The notes beneath the pieces were generated by a model. That model ran no database searches and was not told where the DNA came from. It saw only the letters and a list, made by a program, of their open reading frames with translations. From Gillisia lutea (lineage in GTDB: Bacteria > Bacteroidota > Bacteroidia > Flavobacteriales > Flavobacteriaceae): DNA of 64,000 nucleotides. This document shows positions 8,796 through 17,877 of this stretch, piece after piece. The stretch spans positions 186,001 to 250,000 of the forward strand of contig NZ_JAKGTH010000008.1 in assembly GCF_021568705.1 (NCBI RefSeq). The letters are read 5' to 3'. The translations under genes and the position numbers were made by a program. Each line of letters opens with the position of its first letter. The stretch's first letter is position 1.

Positions 8796-9587
8796 TTAAA
8801 GATCGTGAGCATTTGCAATCATTTCCGCAACATCCATCACCTCTATTTTATCTTCCTGATTCTTGATTTTAACCCCGTCTGTCATCATGGTATTACAAAA
8901 GGGACATCCCGCAGCTATAATTTCCGGTTTCACTTCCATGGCCTGCTCGGTACGTTCAACATTTACGTCTTTATTACCCGGCTCAGGCTCCTTAAACATT
9001 TGTCCGCCTCCAGCTCCACAACACAATCCGTTCTTCTTGCATTTACGCATTTCAACAAGCTCGACTTCCAATTTTCTTAATAGATCTCTTGGAGCTTCAT
9101 AAACATTATTTGCTCTTCCCAAGTAACAAGGGTCATGAAAAGTAATGCGCTTCCCCTTAAATTTACCTCCTTCTACTTTCAGCCTTCCTTCTTCCAAAAG
9201 AGACTTTAAAAAAGTAGTATGATGCATAACCTCATAATTCCCGCCAAGCGCAGGATATTCATTTTTTAAAGTATTGAAACAATGAGGACAGGCAGTAACC
9301 ACCTTTTTTATCTCATAGCCATTCAAAACTTCAATATTTGTCACGGCTTGCATTTGAAACAAAAACTCATTTCCGGCACGTTTAGCTGGATCTCCTGTGC
9401 AGCTTTCTTCGGTACCCAGAACGGCAAAATCCACCTTTGCTGAATGTAATAATTTTACAAATGCTTTGGTAATTCTTTTAGCTCTATCATCAAAACTTCC
9501 GGCACATCCAACCCAAAACAACACTTCGGGTCTTTTTCCTTCAGCCATATATTCAGCCATTGTGGGAACTTTAATCGCTTCTGCCAT
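8796..9587 (-). CDS. HdrB/GlpC-like (Fe-S)-binding protein with CCG domains
   Basis: A 263-residue soluble protein made of two cysteine-rich (CCG) domains. The second shows the full pattern HDPCYLGR...CCGAGGGQMF...CPFCNTMM, which in heterodisulfide reductase subunits binds a non-cubane [4Fe-4S] cluster; the first keeps VGCAGSF and CPHCFNTL. It follows the membrane Fe-S protein gene in the same direction and the two probably form a two-subunit membrane electron-transfer complex. Partner donor and acceptor (quinone, thiol or disulfide) are unknown. The start is the ATG at 9585-9587 (MAEAIKVPTM). Confidence 0.85.
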   Translation of the reverse strand: MAEAIKVPTMAEYMAEGKRPEVLFWVGCAGSFDDRAKRITKAFVKLLHSAKVDFAVLGTEESCTGDPAKRAGNEFLFQMQAVTNIEVLNGYEIKKVVTACPHCFNTLKNEYPALGGNYEVMHHTTFLKSLLEEGRLKVEGGKFKGKRITFHDPCYLGRANNVYEAPRDLLRKLEVELVEMRKCKKNGLCCGAGGGQMFKEPEPGNKDVNVERTEQAMEVKPEIIAAGCPFCNTMMTDGVKIKNQEDKIEVMDVAEMIANAHDL

Positions 9588-9611
9588 TTTATATGTTTTA
9601 AAAATTTAAAC

Positions 9612-9661
9612 AAGTCTTATCTTTTGGTTTTAAACAACTTAATTAAGACTTATTAAACTAT
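9612..9661. repeat. Long-loop inverted repeat between the two Fe-S genes
   Basis: AAGTCTTA (9612-9619) and TAAGACTT (9654-9661) are perfect 8-bp arms separated by 34 bases that contain further T- and A-rich self-complementarity. It fills most of the 84-base gap between the two Fe-S genes. It may stabilise or process the joint transcript; the function is not established. Confidence 0.3.
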
Positions 9662-9671
9662 TACTTTAATA

Positions 9672-11012
9672 CTATTTTTCTTCAGCCCAATTTAATCTAT
9701 CCATCTGATTATATGGCCAGGGAGCACCATTATTCTCAATGTTAGTCATAGCAATACTAAGTTCATTAGGAGCAGCACTCTGTTCCATTACCAAATATCG
9801 TCTCATGTCTAAGATAATAGATAATGGATCGATACCTACCGGGCAAGCTTCTACGCAAGCATTACAACTTGTACATGCCCATAGTTCTTCTCTTAAAATA
9901 TAATCATCCAATAGCTGCTTCCCATCATCTTCAAACTTTCCTTTCTTATTGATAATTTCTCCAACTTCTTCCAAACGATCTCTGGTATCCATCATGATCT
10001 TACGGGGTGAAAGTTTTTTTCCGGTTTGATTTGCAGGACATTCTGCAGTACATCTACCACATTCGGTACAGGTATATGAATTTAATAACTGAACCTGATT
10101 TAGATCCATTACATCCGAAGCTCCAAACTTCGCAGGTTCTTCCACTGTAGCATCTTCTGCAGGGACCGCGTATGGATCGGCATCAGGATCCATCATCAAC
10201 ATCACTTCATCGGTCACCGATTGTAAATTATCAAATTGCCCCATTGGAGTAAGTTTTGAAAAATAAACATTCGGAAACGCCAACATAATATGTAGATGTT
10301 TTGAATAATATAAGTAGTTAAGGAAAAAGAGTATTCCAACAATGTGCAACCACCAGGCGGCTCTTTCTACCATAATAAGACTGGAATCGCTAAAATTCTC
10401 GAACCAAGGAGAAAGAAACTGACTTATTGGAAAAGAACCAATAATTCCTCCGGCATGGCTATAATGTTCTGCACCATTTAATTGTAATTGATAATCGGCT
10501 CCGTTCATTACCAAGAACAAAATCATCAATACCATTTCAAAATACAAAATATAATTGGCGTCGTTTTTAGGCCATCCTTTAAGTTCGTTCCCTAAAAATC
10601 TATAAATATTGGTAACATTTCTTCGGAACCAAAAAATAATTACCCCAAGTAAAACCAGAAAAGCCAGTATTTCAAAAGCGCCAATTAAAAAATTATAACC
10701 TCCACCTAAAAATGAAAGAATTCTATGTGTTCCAAAAATACCATCGATGATAATCTCTAAAACTTCAATATTAATAATGATAAAACCTACATATACAATG
10801 ATATGTAAGGCTCCTGCCAGTGGCTTTTTTACCATTTTAGACTGTCCTAAAGCAATTCTTGCCATTTTAGCAAAACGTTCTCCGGGATTATCGGTACGAT
10901 CTATCTTTTTACCAAGTTTAATATTACGAATAACTCGGCGTATGTTTCTTGTAAAAAAAGCTATTCCCGCCACAAGGACGATCAAAAAAGCAATTTGAGC
11001 AATAAGTTGCAT
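9672..11012 (-). CDS. Membrane-anchored 4Fe-4S electron-transfer protein (HdrE/HdrD-like)
   Basis: 446 residues. The N-terminal half has several membrane segments (near residues 5-22, 65-90, 100-125, 155-175, 215-235) resembling a NarI/DsrM-type cytochrome domain. The C-terminal half is a soluble ferredoxin-like domain with two cluster motifs, CTECGRCTAECP and CTSCNACVEACP. With the CCG-domain protein encoded next it forms a probable quinone-linked heterodisulfide-reductase-like pair. The gap to the MlaD-like gene upstream is only seven bases, so the genes are co-transcribed. The exact reaction cannot be deduced. Confidence 0.85.
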   Translation of the reverse strand: MQLIAQIAFLIVLVAGIAFFTRNIRRVIRNIKLGKKIDRTDNPGERFAKMARIALGQSKMVKKPLAGALHIIVYVGFIIINIEVLEIIIDGIFGTHRILSFLGGGYNFLIGAFEILAFLVLLGVIIFWFRRNVTNIYRFLGNELKGWPKNDANYILYFEMVLMILFLVMNGADYQLQLNGAEHYSHAGGIIGSFPISQFLSPWFENFSDSSLIMVERAAWWLHIVGILFFLNYLYYSKHLHIMLAFPNVYFSKLTPMGQFDNLQSVTDEVMLMMDPDADPYAVPAEDATVEEPAKFGASDVMDLNQVQLLNSYTCTECGRCTAECPANQTGKKLSPRKIMMDTRDRLEEVGEIINKKGKFEDDGKQLLDDYILREELWACTSCNACVEACPVGIDPLSIILDMRRYLVMEQSAAPNELSIAMTNIENNGAPWPYNQMDRLNWAEEK

Positions 11013-11019
11013 ATGTAAT

Positions 11020-11970
11020 TTATTTTAGAGAATCCTTAGGCGGTTGATACGAACCCGGTGATTTTCCAAATACAGAGAAGTGTACATATCTTTTAGGATT
11101 CAATTTAATATCTTGTAGCAGTTGCTCCATTTGCTTGGTAGCACGATCTAAATTATCATAAACCTTATCATCTGTCAATAATTTCCCTGCGGTTCCTTTC
11201 CCACTGGATAAATTATTAGACACCTGCTCAAAATCAGCAATAATCTTTTCAAGATCTCTACTCATTCCACTTAGATCAACCTGCGCCAGCGTGTCTGAAA
11301 ATTTATTAAAATTCCCCGACATCTCATCTAAGTTAGTAAAAGTTCTATCCAATTTGGCTGAATTCCCTTCAACAATGTTATTTAAAGAATTGGCGGTTCC
11401 TTTAAACGAACGTACCGTTTCGGCTAGATCATTAAAAGTACTTTGTAGATTATTCCTTGTTTCAGGGTTTAACACCTGATTGAAAGAAGTAAGTAAAGAA
11501 TCTGCACTTACTATTACGCGTTCTACTTTTACTTGCAGTGGTGTTAAACGCTCATTTACCAGCTCCATGATACCTTCTTCAATATCACTTGGTAGCGTAT
11601 CACCAGATTTCGCCATTAGTTTATTCTCATAATCTGGTACAATAGCGAGCGATTTTCCTCCAATTAACCCACCTCCATAGATTTGAGCTAAACTATTCTT
11701 TGAAAATTGAAAATCGCTGTCTACGGTAAAGGTTACTAATAGAAGTCCTGTTTTATCCAGAAAATCTATAGAAGTAATTTGCCCGACCTTTAAACCGTTA
11801 ATAGTGACTGCCGATGAAGGTGAAAGCCCTTCAACGTCAGCATAAATAGCGTGGAAGTTTCTACTTGAATCTAAGAGGTTTTTGCCTTTAAGAAAACTGT
11901 ATCCGAAAATTAAAATTGCAATTGCAATAATTGCTAGTATGCCAGTCTTAACCTCTCTAGTATATTTCAA
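11020..11970 (-). CDS. Mce/MlaD-family lipid-transport protein
   Basis: A 316-residue protein with one N-terminal membrane anchor (about residues 10-29) and an MCE/MlaD domain (about 38-115, with VEGLSPSSAVTINGLKVGQI), then a long polar helical region rich in Asn and Ser. MCE proteins make hexameric rings in the periplasm that carry phospholipids between membranes. The start is TTG at 11968-11970: stop codons lie just upstream in frame and no ATG is available at the right place. Its ATPase and permease partners are not adjacent. It lies 56 bases after the amidase gene. Confidence 0.87.
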   Translation of the reverse strand: MKYTREVKTGILAIIAIAILIFGYSFLKGKNLLDSSRNFHAIYADVEGLSPSSAVTINGLKVGQITSIDFLDKTGLLLVTFTVDSDFQFSKNSLAQIYGGGLIGGKSLAIVPDYENKLMAKSGDTLPSDIEEGIMELVNERLTPLQVKVERVIVSADSLLTSFNQVLNPETRNNLQSTFNDLAETVRSFKGTANSLNNIVEGNSAKLDRTFTNLDEMSGNFNKFSDTLAQVDLSGMSRDLEKIIADFEQVSNNLSSGKGTAGKLLTDDKVYDNLDRATKQMEQLLQDIKLNPKRYVHFSVFGKSPGSYQPPKDSLK

Positions 11971-12026
11971 AAGTTCTTATTTTTAATAGTACGTACAAAT
12001 TTAGAAATAAATATAGGAAAGTACCC

Positions 12027-13142
12027 CTATTTACCCTGTGATTTTAACGCCTCATTAACTGTAATCTTTTCGCCTCCCTTAAAGGCTACCACATAACTAC
12101 TCTTGTATCCTTTAGATTTAGCTTCGCTATGTAGTTGATTTATTTGCGAATAACTGGTAGTTGCCCCGAAGTAATATTTATACAATTTACCTTCCTGTTC
12201 CCTGAACACAGGAGTAAGCCCTTTAAAATTAGAAGATCTTGGCTCTAATTTTCTTGAGCTGGCGGCTAATTGCACTTTAAAGGTGATATCTTCAAAATTA
12301 TCGTCTAACACAGTTTGAGTAGCGATCTTTGGAGAAGAGTTCTTTTCCAAATTCTCAAGAACAGCTAAATTGATGCTATGACTATAATCGTTGATTGCAC
12401 TATAAATAGCATCGGCCATCTTCTCTTGTCCGCTATTGCTATTTAAAAAGGCTCCTTCACTGGTATTGGTAAGAAAACCGGTTTCTATTAAAACACTTGG
12501 CATATAGGTTTGTCTTAATACTAAAAACCCGGCTTGTTTCACACCTCTGTCATTTCGTTTTAATTCTCTCGTAAATTTCTTCTGAACAAAATCGGCCAGC
12601 AGGATACTTTGATCTAAGTATTCCTCCTGCATAATAGTCATCCCAATATACGATTCTGGAGAATTTGGATCAAAACCGTCATAAGTAACATGATAGTCCT
12701 CTTCTAAGAAAATTACAGAATTTTCACGTTTGGCAACTTCAAAGTTAGCTTGATTTCTATGCAGCCCCAATACAAAAGTTTCGGTACCATAAGCTTGAGA
12801 ATTATGGGCATTACAATGAACTGACACAAAAAGATCTGCCTTCGCATCATTTGCAATTTGCGCCCTCTTGTCTAAAGGAATAAACACATCGGTACTTCGG
12901 GTATATATTACCTTTATATTGGGGTTTTTTTGAAGTTCTTTCCCCACTTTCAATATAATATTAAGAGCAATATCTTTTTCCTCGAATCCACCTCCCCTAT
13001 TTCCAGGGTCTTTGCCACCATGACCCGCATCTAAAACCACTACGAATTGCGATTTAATTGGATCATATTTTGCAGGACTGGAAGAGGTTAAAACCAATGT
13101 TACTGCGAGTAATACTAAAAGTTTAGGTAAATTCGTTCTCAT
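12027..13142 (-). CDS. N-acetylmuramoyl-L-alanine amidase (Amidase_3) with C-terminal SPOR-like domain
   Basis: An exported 371-residue zinc amidase that cuts the bond between MurNAc and the stem peptide. The catalytic domain shows VVLDAGHGGKDPG (zinc His), EKDIALNI (zinc Glu), SVHCNAHNS (zinc His) and VLIETGFLTN (catalytic Glu). The N-terminus is a signal peptide. The last 85 or so residues (FKVQLAASSR ... GYKSSYVVAF) resemble a SPOR domain, which binds denuded septal glycan, so a role in daughter-cell separation is likely. It is the first gene of the minus-strand operon and divergent from lptD. Confidence 0.92.
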   Translation of the reverse strand: MRTNLPKLLVLLAVTLVLTSSSPAKYDPIKSQFVVVLDAGHGGKDPGNRGGGFEEKDIALNIILKVGKELQKNPNIKVIYTRSTDVFIPLDKRAQIANDAKADLFVSVHCNAHNSQAYGTETFVLGLHRNQANFEVAKRENSVIFLEEDYHVTYDGFDPNSPESYIGMTIMQEEYLDQSILLADFVQKKFTRELKRNDRGVKQAGFLVLRQTYMPSVLIETGFLTNTSEGAFLNSNSGQEKMADAIYSAINDYSHSINLAVLENLEKNSSPKIATQTVLDDNFEDITFKVQLAASSRKLEPRSSNFKGLTPVFREQEGKLYKYYFGATTSYSQINQLHSEAKSKGYKSSYVVAFKGGEKITVNEALKSQGK

Positions 13143-13225
13143 AAATATATTAACGATAAATTAAGGGCTATTATTTTAATGACTTATTTTTTCATTTTCC
13201 CAAAAGGAAGCTAAAAAAATATATG

Positions 13226-13233
13226 TAATTTTG
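13226..13233 (+). promoter_or_regulatory. Candidate promoter -7 element (TAATTTTG) for lptD
   Basis: Exact TAnnTTTG match in the 114-base divergent region between the amidase gene and lptD, 23 bases before the first possible start. No TTG at the -33 position is visible, so it is offered on the -7 match and position only. Confidence 0.35.
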
Positions 13234-13256
13234 ACCATTCAAAAAGCAAGCCATTC

Positions 13257-16001
13257 TTGACAAAAATAGCACTTATAGCATTGCGGACAAACTCACATCA
13301 CATTCTTTTTTCGATAGTTTTTATGCTTTTGGCATCAACAATTGCAATGGCTCAGGAAAGAAAACCCCAAGGCGAGGTAAACATTGAAGCTGAAAAGGAC
13401 AGTATTGTGTCCAATGTTGCCGATTCCCTAACTCCTGCTAACAGACTCGTAGTTCAAGACACCATAAAGACCGATACTTTGAAAACCAAATCATCTCTTT
13501 TAAGCGATGTGGTAACTTATGAAGCGGAAGATTACATGCGCCTAAGCCGTAAGGAAAACCGGATGTATCTCTACGATCAGGCTCAGGTTACCTATGAGGA
13601 TATGGTAATTACCGCCGGACTTATTGTAATGGACAACGAGAAAAATGAAATTTATGCCTACGGAATACCCGATTCCACAGGAGCCTATTCTCAGAAACCT
13701 ATTTTTACCCAAGCCGAAAATACCGTGAGACCAGATTCTATTCGCTTTAATTTTGACACTAAAAAAGCTTTGGTATATAATTCACGAACTGAACAAGGTG
13801 CATTCAAGGTTCGAGGAGAGGTAACAAAAAGAGAAAATGATTCGGTGTATTTCATGAAGAATGTGCGTTTTACAACTTCTGAAAATGAATTGGATCCCGA
13901 TTATTTTTTCTATGCCAGAAGAATAAAATTCGTTCCTAATAAAAAGATCGTTACCGGTTTGGTGAATATGTACATCGCAGATGTCCCTACTCCCTTAGGT
14001 TTGCCTTTCGGATATTTCCCGCTAACCGACGAGCAAACATCTGGATTCATAATTCCGTCATTTGGGCAAACTAATGCTCGGGGGTACTTTCTGCAAAACG
14101 GGGGATATTATTTTGCCATAAGTGATTATGTTGATTTGTTAGCCTTAGGTGATTATTATACCAATGGTAGCTACGGACTTAGACTGGAATCCAGCTATGC
14201 CGTGCGGTATAAATTTAGAGGAAACTTAAGTTTTCGCTACGAGAACTTATTTGATAGTGAGCCCGGTTTTCCCGATTTCTCTAAACGGTCGGTTTACAAC
14301 CTTAGATGGTCACATTCTCAAGATGGAAAAGCCAACCCAAGCTCTCGGTTTTCAGCCTCTGTTAACTTAGGTAGTAGTAATTATTATCAGGAATCTATCA
14401 ACCAAACTAATTCGGCAAACTTCCTGAACAATACGTTGAGTTCTTCTGTTTCTTATTCAAAGACATTTCAAGGCGATCCGCAAGTAAATTTAAGTATTGC
14501 TGCTACCCATTCCCAAAATACTCGAACCCAGCAAATTAATATGACCTTACCAACGGTACAGGCAAGTATTGGAAGGATTTATCCATTAGCACCTAAATTG
14601 GGAGCTAAAAAAGGATTGATTGAGAACATCAATTTACAATACAATTTTAGAGGAGAGAACAGGATAAATACTACCGATTCATTATTTTTTACTTCTCAAA
14701 TGTTTAGAGATGCTAACTTTGGTGCTCAACATACCATTCCTTTATCTACTAATTTTAAGATCTTTAAATACCTAAGTGCAAGTACCAGTGCCAACTATCA
14801 AGAAAATTGGGTATTTAAAACATTCGACAGATCATATGATCCTATTACCAAAAAAGAAGTCGTAGATACCATTAAAGGTTTTGATTCATATAGAACCTAT
14901 AATTTCAATGCAAGTTTAGGAACCACGGTTTATGGAATGGTAAATTTTGGAAAAGACAAGAAAATACAAGCTATTCGCCATGTTATGCGTCCATCTATAA
15001 GTTATAGCTACAACCCTGCTTTCGATCAGTATTATGATCAATATGAAGTCGTGAATGATCTGGACCCAAGCTTAAATCGCATAGTAGATTACACCCGTTT
15101 TCAAGGATCGCTCTTCGGCGCACCGGGGAGACTATTCTCTAGTTCGCTTGGATTATCCATCAGTAATACCTTAGAAGCAAAAGTAAGAGATAGGGATAGT
15201 ACTGCGGTAGAACCTAAAAAAATTACGCTTCTTAATAACTTCAGTATGAGTACTGCTTATAATTTAGCAGCTAAGGAGGGAGATTTTAGATTATCTCCAA
15301 TTTCCTTGCGCGGTAGTGTTCCTGTAATTCAAAATAAATTAGATGTCAATCTTTCTGCTAATCTGGATATCTATGCCCTAGACAATAACAATCAAAAGAT
15401 TAATAAACTAAACATTAACAATGGAGGAAGCCTGTTCAGGTTTACTGCCGCGAATGTTAGTTTTGGATATTCCTTTTCCAATAAAGATTTTGAAAAAGGT
15501 GGCGACGAGGAAGATAAAGATAAGATGGATGACGAAACCTTTAGAAATGGAGGTAGGCCTGATGATCTCTTTGGAAAAGCTCCTAATTTGGATGGTAGTT
15601 TATACGAAGATGAAGATGCTTTCGAGAAAAATAAAGATGAAAAGAAAGATAATGAGTGGTACAACTACAGTATTCCTTGGGATGTAAGAGTAGCTTATAC
15701 TATGACGTATAATAACTCTGCCAGACAAAATGAAATTTCCTCTCATTCTATCATGTTTTCAGGAGATGTCGAACTCTCTCCAAAATGGATCGTAGGAGCA
15801 TCCTCAGGATTTGATTTGAAAAAGCAAGGTTTCACTTATACTCAGTTAAGGTTTCAACGTGATTTGGATAGCTGGAGAATGAGCTTTAACTGGATACCAT
15901 TTAGTGACAGAAGCTCTTGGAATTTCTTTATTGGAATTAAATCTTCTGTATTAAGTGATATTAAATACGACAAAAGAAAGGAACCGGACAGAAGGTTATA
16001 A
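13257..16001 (+). CDS. lptD: LPS-assembly outer-membrane protein LptD homologue
   Basis: A 914-residue LptD/OstA-like protein that inserts lipopolysaccharide into the outer leaflet. After a signal peptide (ending near MAQ, residue 33) comes a periplasmic OstA-type domain (ALVYNSRTEQGAFKVRGEV, VPTPLGLPFGYFPLTDEQ), then a long C-terminal beta-barrel. A highly acidic, lysine- and aspartate-rich insert lies at about residues 747-801 inside the barrel region. Both usable starts are TTG: 13257, or 13281 giving LRTNSHHILF, which would make a more typical signal peptide; the longer form is listed. ridA follows in the same direction after 58 bases. Confidence 0.88.
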   Translation: MTKIALIALRTNSHHILFSIVFMLLASTIAMAQERKPQGEVNIEAEKDSIVSNVADSLTPANRLVVQDTIKTDTLKTKSSLLSDVVTYEAEDYMRLSRKENRMYLYDQAQVTYEDMVITAGLIVMDNEKNEIYAYGIPDSTGAYSQKPIFTQAENTVRPDSIRFNFDTKKALVYNSRTEQGAFKVRGEVTKRENDSVYFMKNVRFTTSENELDPDYFFYARRIKFVPNKKIVTGLVNMYIADVPTPLGLPFGYFPLTDEQTSGFIIPSFGQTNARGYFLQNGGYYFAISDYVDLLALGDYYTNGSYGLRLESSYAVRYKFRGNLSFRYENLFDSEPGFPDFSKRSVYNLRWSHSQDGKANPSSRFSASVNLGSSNYYQESINQTNSANFLNNTLSSSVSYSKTFQGDPQVNLSIAATHSQNTRTQQINMTLPTVQASIGRIYPLAPKLGAKKGLIENINLQYNFRGENRINTTDSLFFTSQMFRDANFGAQHTIPLSTNFKIFKYLSASTSANYQENWVFKTFDRSYDPITKKEVVDTIKGFDSYRTYNFNASLGTTVYGMVNFGKDKKIQAIRHVMRPSISYSYNPAFDQYYDQYEVVNDLDPSLNRIVDYTRFQGSLFGAPGRLFSSSLGLSISNTLEAKVRDRDSTAVEPKKITLLNNFSMSTAYNLAAKEGDFRLSPISLRGSVPVIQNKLDVNLSANLDIYALDNNNQKINKLNINNGGSLFRFTAANVSFGYSFSNKDFEKGGDEEDKDKMDDETFRNGGRPDDLFGKAPNLDGSLYEDEDAFEKNKDEKKDNEWYNYSIPWDVRVAYTMTYNNSARQNEISSHSIMFSGDVELSPKWIVGASSGFDLKKQGFTYTQLRFQRDLDSWRMSFNWIPFSDRSSWNFFIGIKSSVLSDIKYDKRKEPDRRL

Positions 16002-16059
16002 AATGACCATGATTTAAAATAATTAATCAATATTTTAATACGCCTTAAAACTATAAATT

Positions 16060-16440
16060 ATGAAAAAAATCATCCATACACGAAACGCTCCTGCGCCAAT
16101 TGGTCCATATAATCAAGCAATATTAGCAGGAAACACTTTATATATTTCCGGGCAAATTCCGTTAGACCCTAAAACTGGAGAATTACTGAAAGGCTCTATA
16201 AAGGAAGAAACTGAATTGGTAATGGAAAATTTGAAAGCCATCTTAGAAGAAGCTAAGCTGACTTTTGAAAATGTTGTGAAGACGTCTATCTTTATTAGCG
16301 ATATGGAAAATTTTGCTCAAATAAATGAAGTGTACGCTCAGTATTTTGATTCTGAAACTGCACCGGCAAGAGAAACTGTAGAAGTAGCTAACTTACCGAA
16401 ATACGTAAATGTAGAGATAAGTGCTATCGCAATTAAATAG
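16060..16440 (+). CDS. ridA: RidA-family 2-iminobutanoate/2-iminopropanoate deaminase
   Basis: A 126-residue YjgF/YER057c/UK114 protein. It begins MKKIIHTRNAPAPIGPYNQA and contains YISGQIPLDPKTGEL and APARETVEVANLPKYVNVEI; the Arg and Glu of this last block are the family's active-site residues. It hydrolyses reactive enamine/imine intermediates released by PLP enzymes. Its 3' end overlaps the 3' end of the convergent mgsA gene by eight bases, so the two messages have complementary tails. Confidence 0.95.
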   Translation: MKKIIHTRNAPAPIGPYNQAILAGNTLYISGQIPLDPKTGELLKGSIKEETELVMENLKAILEEAKLTFENVVKTSIFISDMENFAQINEVYAQYFDSETAPARETVEVANLPKYVNVEISAIAIK

Positions 16441-16795
16441 CCTTTATAAGCAACTCGGCAGTAGCAGGATTGGTAGCCATAGGTACATTGTGCACATCAC
16501 ATAAACGCATTAGCATAAAAATATCAGGTTCGTGCGGATGCTTATCTAAAGGATCTCTAAAAAAAATAACCATATCTATCAGTCCTTCGGCTACCCGGGA
16601 GGCTATTTGCGCATCTCCTCCTAAAGGACCCGAAAGTAATTTTTTAACCTCAAACCCGGCTGCTTCGGCTTTAGAACCAGTTGTTCCCGTCGCCACTAAA
16701 TTGATCTCCTTGGCATGTAAAGCTTCCTGATTGGCATTTAAGAATTGTACCATCTCGGCTTTTTTTCCGTTGTGTGCTATTATTGCTATATTCAT
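16433..16795 (-). CDS. mgsA: Methylglyoxal synthase
   Basis: Converts dihydroxyacetone phosphate to methylglyoxal and phosphate. The 120-residue protein shows IAIIAHNGKKAEM, TGTTG (phosphate loop), LLSGPLGGDAQIA and FFRDPLDKHPHEPD, including the catalytic Asp and His of the family. It starts two bases after the pfkA stop and is surely co-transcribed with it. This pairs a glycolytic entry enzyme with the bypass that frees phosphate when triose phosphates accumulate. It converges on ridA with an eight-base overlap. Confidence 0.95.
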   Translation of the reverse strand: MNIAIIAHNGKKAEMVQFLNANQEALHAKEINLVATGTTGSKAEAAGFEVKKLLSGPLGGDAQIASRVAEGLIDMVIFFRDPLDKHPHEPDIFMLMRLCDVHNVPMATNPATAELLIKAI

Positions 16796-16797
16796 AA

Positions 16798-17784
16798 TTA
16801 AGTAGATAAAATATCAGAAATTCTTAAAAGATCTTTGTTGATCTCGTGTTTGGATTGTAGTGCTTCATCCAAAGTGCAGGTTTCTACTTTGTTATTCACA
16901 AATCCTACCATAAGATCCTGCTTACCATCAAGAAGCAACTCTACCGCTCTCACACAAAGCCTACTTGCCAACACTCTATCAAAACAGGAAGGACTTCCCC
17001 CCCGCTGAATATGACCTAATACGGTAACTTTTGCATCATAATCGGGTAAATTCTTTTTAACGTATTCTGCAAGCTCAAATACGTTCTTCCCAATTTTATC
17101 TCCTTCAGAAACCACAACAATACTGGATGTTTTACCCGATCGTCTACTGCGTTCTAATGAATCTAATAAACGTTCCAACCCCAGATCTTCCTCTGGGATC
17201 AGGATTTCTTCTGCTCCTGCTCCTATTCCACTATTTAACGCTATAAAACCTGCATCTCGCCCCATTACTTCCACAAAGAATAATCGGTTATGAGAACTGG
17301 CCGTATCACGAATCTTATCTATTGCATCTACCACAGTGTTTAAGGCAGTATCATATCCAATTGTATAATTGGTACCTGAAATATCATTATCTATAGTTCC
17401 CGGCACTCCAATAATAGGGATATTATGCTCTGCACTCAATGCTTTACCTCCTCTAAAAGTTCCATCCCCTCCAATAAGTACCATGGCATCCACCTGAGCC
17501 TCTTTTAGAACATCGGCTGCTTTCTGCCTCCCTTCCTTCGTCATAAATTCTTTTGAACGGGCAGATTTTAAAATAGTTCCACCGCGAGTAATGATATTAC
17601 GTACACTTCTGGCATTTAATTCCTCATAATCTCCTTCTATCATCCCTTGATAGCCTCTATAGAAACCAATACACTCAATGTTATAATACGCACAAGATCG
17701 TGCAACTGCCCTAATAGCAGCATTCATTCCTGGAGAATCTCCCCCTGATGTCATAACTCCTATTCTACGTATATTTTTTGCCAT
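16798..17784 (-). CDS. pfkA: ATP-dependent 6-phosphofructokinase
   Basis: 328 residues. It phosphorylates fructose 6-phosphate. The ATP site is seen as GVMTSGGDSPGMNAA (near residue 9) and IGGDGTFRGG (GGDG at 105-108, Gly form typical of ATP-using enzymes); the catalytic base is in PGTIDNDI (Asp132), and EVMGRDAGFIA and ILGHIQRGGSP-type blocks are present. The ATG is at 17782-17784. A 22-base perfect dyad lies 18 bases upstream. It heads a two-gene operon with mgsA. Confidence 0.96.
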   Translation of the reverse strand: MAKNIRRIGVMTSGGDSPGMNAAIRAVARSCAYYNIECIGFYRGYQGMIEGDYEELNARSVRNIITRGGTILKSARSKEFMTKEGRQKAADVLKEAQVDAMVLIGGDGTFRGGKALSAEHNIPIIGVPGTIDNDISGTNYTIGYDTALNTVVDAIDKIRDTASSHNRLFFVEVMGRDAGFIALNSGIGAGAEEILIPEEDLGLERLLDSLERSRRSGKTSSIVVVSEGDKIGKNVFELAEYVKKNLPDYDAKVTVLGHIQRGGSPSCFDRVLASRLCVRAVELLLDGKQDLMVGFVNNKVETCTLDEALQSKHEINKDLLRISDILST

Positions 17785-17802
17785 ATTTTTTTCTTTGAAA
17801 GA

Positions 17803-17824
17803 TAAATGTAAGAAGTTACATTTA
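17803..17824. promoter_or_regulatory. Perfect 22-base palindrome upstream of pfkA
   Basis: TAAATGTAA-GAAG-TTACATTTA, two perfect 9-base arms around a four-base spacer, 18 bases before the pfkA start. The symmetry and half-site length fit an operator for a dimeric regulator, and its right arm also reads as a near -7 element. A leader hairpin is the alternative. Confidence 0.5.
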
Positions 17825-17877
17825 AATATAAAATGAGTCTTAGTTTCTCAAACTAATTTTAATTAAACCCCGGTACA

